Source: Collinsella sp. (GTDB lineage: Bacteria; Actinomycetota; Coriobacteriia; Coriobacteriales; Coriobacteriaceae). Taken from it: a stretch of 34,085 nucleotides of DNA. Positions 29,796-34,085 of this stretch are shown here, one piece after another (the first letter of the stretch is position 1; every line of letters begins with the position of its first letter). The notes under the pieces are model-generated. The model searched no databases. It saw only the letters and a list, made by a program, of their open reading frames with translations, and was not told where the DNA came from. The stretch is from the NCBI GenBank assembly GCA_019414445.1, contig DXMA01000024.1:1-34085 (forward strand), written 5' to 3'. The position numbers were made by a program, and so were the translations under genes.

Positions 29796-32700
29796 CTAAT
29801 CCTCCTTCTTTGCTACGTTGCCGTTGCTCCAAACGTTATGGGCACGATCGCTGCCGTCGATCCATTTGTCGTTCACACGCGTGTTCGTGCAGGTGAACGT
29901 GGCATCGTTCGCGCTCGATGCAGCGGAGATAGTCGCCTGCGCCTTATCGCCCGGCTGCTTGCCAGGGACGCCGATTTGGCTGCTGTAGCGCCATGCCCAC
30001 GCTGAGTCCTCCTCGACGGTGTAGATACCCGCCGGGACCGCAAGCTCGATAGCGCCGGAGTACCAGGCGGAACCGTCCTTCAGCTGCGCATCCGATGACA
30101 CCGTTACCTCAACCGTGCGCTCATCCAAGGCGTTGCCGTCCATGTCGGCCCGGGAAACCTTGAAGCGGAACGTCTTGCCCTTCGCCCAGCTATCCTGGGT
30201 TTGCTTGACGATCTTGAGCGTATGCGTAGCGGCGAAATCGAACACCGCATTTCCATCGCCCTGAGTGTCGTCGCCCGTGAGCTTGTAGTCCAAACGGTTC
30301 GTCAGCTCAAACGAGCCCTCGCCCGAACCCGAGCTGTAAAGCGATACATACTTCCCGTTGACAGGCGTAGGAGTCTGGCCAGAAAGGCCATAGCCAACGC
30401 GGTCAACGTGCACCGTCAGTTGCGTGCCCACGAATGGCTTTGCAAAGCAAGCCTTGAACGGCGCCTTATCGCTCTTGTCGTCCACCGTGTTCGCGTCATT
30501 TGGATTAAACAGCAACTTGAGCTGACCGGTCACATTCTTAGGGCTCGCAGCGTCCGACGTGTCGTTAGCGACGACCTTATACGTCACCGGGTACAAATCC
30601 ATGTTGGTCTTAACCGGATTACCCTTGAAGTCGCTCCACGCTACAGCTTTGTCGCCATTAACCCACTGCCACTCCAAGAACAGCTCCTTCAAGCTGCTAT
30701 CCGCTCGCTCGCCCAGGGACACGTTGATTGCGGAGTAGGCTCCATCATCGATGGCCACTTCCTTTGACTCCGTGACGGGTTCACCCTTTTCGTTATAGAC
30801 TGGGTTGCCGCTCTCGTCCATTTTGGGAACATCGACCGTGTAGACAAAGCCAGGCTTGCCGTCCTGTGCACGCTCGTCGCCCGAGTCAACCGTCGCCGTA
30901 AAGAGGATCGACCCATCGACACCGTGATAGCGCACCTTATACGGCGCAATCTTGTACACCGCAGTATACGTCTCGCCCTTAAAGGGTTCACTACCCTCGA
31001 GGAGATACTTATCGTCTTCGGTCATCAGAGTGTATTTACTATCGGATTCATAGTCACGCGACCAGCCGACAAAGTCGTACTTGGTGCCATCCTTGCCGAC
31101 AACCTCAGCTGTAGCTCTTACTTCCAGCGATATTTGATCGCCCGAGTCGGTGCGCGAAAGAGAACGCACGGAATCGGGGTTATCCAGATTGTTATCGATA
31201 TTCGATTGGACCTTTACCGCGCTCGCACAGTAGACCGGGTACAGCTCCATGGGGGCGTTGACCACCGTGTTTTTATTCACCATGGAAACGCCGTCCGACC
31301 AAACGATATAACCGCTGCCAGTTACCGGCTTAACTTCCGTCCAGCCCACGAAGGTATTGTATGCACCCGTTGCAGCATCGATATCGCCGACGTTATACGT
31401 AGGCAGTGGCATGCCGCCCTTAAGACTGCCGAGCGTATCGTCCTCCTGCGCGAGTTTGCCATCGATATCGGTATCGTTCAGGTGATACACCACCGCGATG
31501 GGCGTGTAGTAGGCCACAAACGTATAGGGCTTGCCGGGCTCCACGGGATAGGTATACGAGTTATTGCCGTCAGATTCGAGCTCCTTAACCTCACCGTTCG
31601 GGAGTTCGATTTCGACCTTATTCAGCTTGTATAACTCGCCGCCGGACTTGTATACCGTCGTTTCGATATCAGGAATCACCGTTGCCGTGGCAGGATTGGT
31701 GTCCGCATTGAGAGTGGGAGTGATGTCACACTTAGGGACATTTACCTCGGAAGTACCCTCAAAACCGGCGCGATGCAGATTCGTTGTGTAGTTGACGTCG
31801 TACTTTACGTACACGGGATACGCATCCTGACACCGCGTGACCACGGACTCTTTTGTCGCTAGATACGGCTTGGCCTTGTCCGGATCAGACGTAGTAAAGG
31901 AATCGCCCTTGACATCGTAGATATAGTCCCAGACGGCAGAGTCTTTCTGGACCTCGGCGGTCGAAATCCAGCCCAGGAACTTATAACCCGGCACCGCCAT
32001 CTCGGCATCAGTCGGCGAAGACTCAAGGGTCAAGGGACTTTCGTAAGAACCAGCTGGCTCATCCTGCGGGTCCCCTGTTGCCTCAACCGAAGTGTTCACG
32101 TGCGGGTAGTAATACGTGTACGTAGGGTCTGATCCATTCACCTTATTTTGCAGCAGGTTGCTTTCGTAACGACGCGTAGCGGCCTTCAGGATTGTGTTGT
32201 CCTTGTTGTAGAAGTTAACATCCGTGGTAATCATCGCGCGAACGTAATACTTCGTATTGAGATACAGCATCGTGCTTTCGATGGGATTATTCACATACGT
32301 CCAGCAGCTATTGCCGCGCTCAAGCGTCCAGAAATTCAAATGATACCGATCGCTTACCGGAGAAATCGAAACGTTCAGCGAAACGGAAGTCCATTCATCG
32401 CTCAACGTCGCGGCGCCTGGAAAATCGGTATCGGCAAATAGGTCTTTCTTGGTATCAGAGCCTGTATCGTTTTTAACATTATGTGAATAAGCATTGAAGG
32501 GCCCTACGACAAGGGTCTCTGACGAATAGCGCGAATCGCATTTTTTGTCGTACCTATCCCTTATACCGTGGTCAACATGCTCCGGACCCCAGTGAACGAC
32601 GTTTTCACGCACGAAGGTACTACCGACGTTTTCCTCAAAGGGCGTTTGATACCGATTCCAAACGGAACAAAGTTTCGTGCTTTCCGTAAACTCTTGGTTG

Positions 32701-34085
32701 GTATAAGCCCGGACGTAATAATCCACGCGGTACTCAAAGCGCGCCGTATAGGTATGCTGGACGGTCAGATCGACGCTGGCGGGAAGCTTATAGCTGGGGT
32801 CGCGGCTTACGCGGACCTCAACCGTGGACCCATCGGCGGCCTGCTTGTTTTCATACCAACCCAGGAAGCGGTAGCCGTCGGGCAGCGCACCGCCCTCAGA
32901 TAAAGGCTTGTTGTCCACGCCCCACACCTGCACCGTGTACACACCGGTGCCGTCCTCGGCAGTCTCAACCTTAACGACAGTTTTGCCCACACCGTCGCGC
33001 CGAGTCTTATCGTCGGTTGCGTCCCGCTCGTGGCCTTCGAACTCCGTCATGATGTTCGACACATAGTCGCTGTACACCGGATAAAAATCGGTAGGGCCAA
33101 GCACAGTGATCTCGGTGCCGGCAGGATAGAACGCACCGGCGTTTTTTAGCTCGGCAAGCCCAGGCGAGGTAATGGCCGCATAGGCGCCGTTCATCCCAGC
33201 CTCGTCGCTCGGCTGCGTCGTCCAGCCGATAAAGGTGGCGCTAGCAGACAGAGTACCGCGGTCCGCAGGGGCAGCCGGCGTTAAACCGACACCATAACGG
33301 TACCAATCCGTCGACTTGTCGTGCGCAGCACCGGTTTTCCAATCAAGCGTCTCGCCCTTAACGTTATAGAACAGCACCTGCGCCTCGTACGAAGCGATAA
33401 ACAGGTCGTTGCCCTTAAAACCGTCGACCCCCTTGGCATTATCGGCGGTATAGGTCGACGTATGCTCGTGCGCCTCACTCTTCTTGACCTGTTTGCCGGC
33501 AGTCACGGCATCGGCATCGGTCTTGCCGTCAAACCAGCTGTTATCGGCCTCGATGTGGTTCACGTTGACCTTGGGCTCGCGGAACCAGCCCATAAAGCGG
33601 TATCCACCGTTCGCCTCGGTCAGGCCTTCAGGCTTTGCGGAGGTTTCTTGCTTAAACGTTACCGACGTATCGCCCTGGGCCAGGCCCTGAGCCGTTCCCG
33701 CCAGCACAGCGCTCACGGCAAAGGTGTAGGGGTCCGAGGTCGCCTGATCAATACCAAGCTTGGTTGCCTCGATGGTCGCGGTGCCCGCACCGGGAAAATC
33801 AGTCGTCGCCTTGACGCTCTGTCCATGCACGGGAATATTCAGCTTGTAGTCCATCGCCCACTCATTGGCGTGCGTGCCACCCAGAGCTTCGTCGTTAGCA
33901 GTCGAGCGCATGGTGCCGGCACAAAAATCGTAGTCGTGCTCTTCCCACAGCTCACGCGTGATATAACGCTCATCGTCCCACGGACCATAGCCATCGCCCT
34001 TGGTGGTGCCGTCGCCGCCAAACGAGGGGATTTTCTTTGGCTCTGTTAGACCAAATTTGACACGATCGGCTGTTCGTCGAACCGG
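29796..34085 (-). CDS. Giant InlB B-repeat-type surface protein (5' end outside the window)
   Basis: The frame stays open to the last base, so the N-terminus and any signal peptide lie beyond 34085. At least 1,429 residues are visible. It carries at least six copies of an aromatic-x-Gly-Trp motif (FMGW, FIGW, FLGW, FLGW, FVGW, FVGW) with recurring YPVY endings (FYPVYSD, AYPVYVK, LYPVYCA), the InlB B-repeat/Flg_new (Listeria-Bacteroides repeat) pattern. Near the C-terminus a Cna/DUF7601-like domain appears (LKIVKQTQDSWAKGKTFRFK through PAGIYTVEED). The end (NVWSNGNVAKKED) has no wall-anchor signal or membrane helix, so attachment may depend on the next two proteins. It is likely an adhesin or fibre component. 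Codon use is somewhat less GC-biased than in neighbouring genes, which may suggest transfer. Confidence 0.88.
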   Translation of the reverse strand, partial: PVRRTADRVKFGLTEPKKIPSFGGDGTTKGDGYGPWDDERYITRELWEEHDYDFCAGTMRSTANDEALGGTHANEWAMDYKLNIPVHGQSVKATTDFPGAGTATIEATKLGIDQATSDPYTFAVSAVLAGTAQGLAQGDTSVTFKQETSAKPEGLTEANGGYRFMGWFREPKVNVNHIEADNSWFDGKTDADAVTAGKQVKKSEAHEHTSTYTADNAKGVDGFKGNDLFIASYEAQVLFYNVKGETLDWKTGAAHDKSTDWYRYGVGLTPAAPADRGTLSASATFIGWTTQPSDEAGMNGAYAAITSPGLAELKNAGAFYPAGTEITVLGPTDFYPVYSDYVSNIMTEFEGHERDATDDKTRRDGVGKTVVKVETAEDGTGVYTVQVWGVDNKPLSEGGALPDGYRFLGWYENKQAADGSTVEVRVSRDPSYKLPASVDLTVQHTYTARFEYRVDYYVRAYTNQEFTESTKLCSVWNRYQTPFEENVGSTFVRENVVHWGPEHVDHGIRDRYDKKCDSRYSSETLVVGPFNAYSHNVKNDTGSDTKKDLFADTDFPGAATLSDEWTSVSLNVSISPVSDRYHLNFWTLERGNSCWTYVNNPIESTMLYLNTKYYVRAMITTDVNFYNKDNTILKAATRRYESNLLQNKVNGSDPTYTYYYPHVNTSVEATGDPQDEPAGSYESPLTLESSPTDAEMAVPGYKFLGWISTAEVQKDSAVWDYIYDVKGDSFTTSDPDKAKPYLATKESVVTRCQDAYPVYVKYDVNYTTNLHRAGFEGTSEVNVPKCDITPTLNADTNPATATVIPDIETTVYKSGGELYKLNKVEIELPNGEVKELESDGNNSYTYPVEPGKPYTFVAYYTPIAVVYHLNDTDIDGKLAQEDDTLGSLKGGMPLPTYNVGDIDAATGAYNTFVGWTEVKPVTGSGYIVWSDGVSMVNKNTVVNAPMELYPVYCASAVKVQSNIDNNLDNPDSVRSLSRTDSGDQISLEVRATAEVVGKDGTKYDFVGWSRDYESDSKYTLMTEDDKYLLEGSEPFKGETYTAVYKIAPYKVRYHGVDGSILFTATVDSGDERAQDGKPGFVYTVDVPKMDESGNPVYNEKGEPVTESKEVAIDDGAYSAINVSLGERADSSLKELFLEWQWVNGDKAVAWSDFKGNPVKTNMDLYPVTYKVVANDTSDAASPKNVTGQLKLLFNPNDANTVDDKSDKAPFKACFAKPFVGTQLTVHVDRVGYGLSGQTPTPVNGKYVSLYSSGSGEGSFELTNRLDYKLTGDDTQGDGNAVFDFAATHTLKIVKQTQDSWAKGKTFRFKVSRADMDGNALDERTVEVTVSSDAQLKDGSAWYSGAIELAVPAGIYTVEEDSAWAWRYSSQIGVPGKQPGDKAQATISAASSANDATFTCTNTRVNDKWIDGSDRAHNVWSNGNVAKKED

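Overview
The window is GC-rich bacterial chromosome with dense, often overlapping genes and G/C-ending codons. Gene content is a Kup potassium transporter next to a KdpDE-type pair, an LTA-synthase-like sulfatase, an LAXTG-type surface anchor and InlB-type repeat adhesins. Together these suggest a Gram-positive gut actinobacterium of the Coriobacteriia, most like Collinsella. That assignment is inferred from protein flavour and codon use, with no database search.

Layout. 136-1282 (minus): a vitamin B6 kinase overlapping a small TIGR04076-type protein. 1283-1980: a gene-free stretch full of inverted repeats, ending in a promoter and an operator-like dyad. 1981-6203 (plus): a MarR regulator and two ABC exporter half-transporters in one overlapping operon, forming a heterodimer with one degenerate ATP site. 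6509-10935: a LysR regulator divergent from an SDR / OFA-type MFS / Gfo-Idh-MocA operon, probably for uptake and oxidation of an unidentified sugar-like or acid substrate. 11346-13493: Tex. 13876-15618 (minus): a transaldolase/FSA-type enzyme and a Cof-type HAD phosphatase. 15694-18252: an RlmKL-type rRNA methyltransferase whose RlmL half appears to have lost its catalytic motifs. 18348-24279 (minus): kup, then a short KdpD-type kinase, then KdpE, with a complete 1,454-bp IS3-family element between kup and kdpD. 24437-25306: a nitroreductase. 25521-27821: a membrane phosphoglycerol-transferase-like sulfatase. 28521-34085 (minus): a surface operon with a giant repeat protein cut by the window end, a SipW-cognate (TasA/camelysin-like) protein and an LAXTG-anchored protein.

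The most unusual aspect is the non-coding DNA. Almost every gap holds one or more long, near-perfect inverted repeats. Two families occur twice in the window with a conserved core but largely copy-specific arms that still pair within each copy. One family shows compensatory changes in its inner stem. Between its two copies lies a tandem array of four similar hairpins with about 61-bp spacing. The IS3 element sits in the loop of another such hairpin, and removing it and one copy of its 3-bp target duplication restores a perfect 15-bp stem. The surface operon, the apparently dead RlmL half and these hairpin families are the parts most worth following up.
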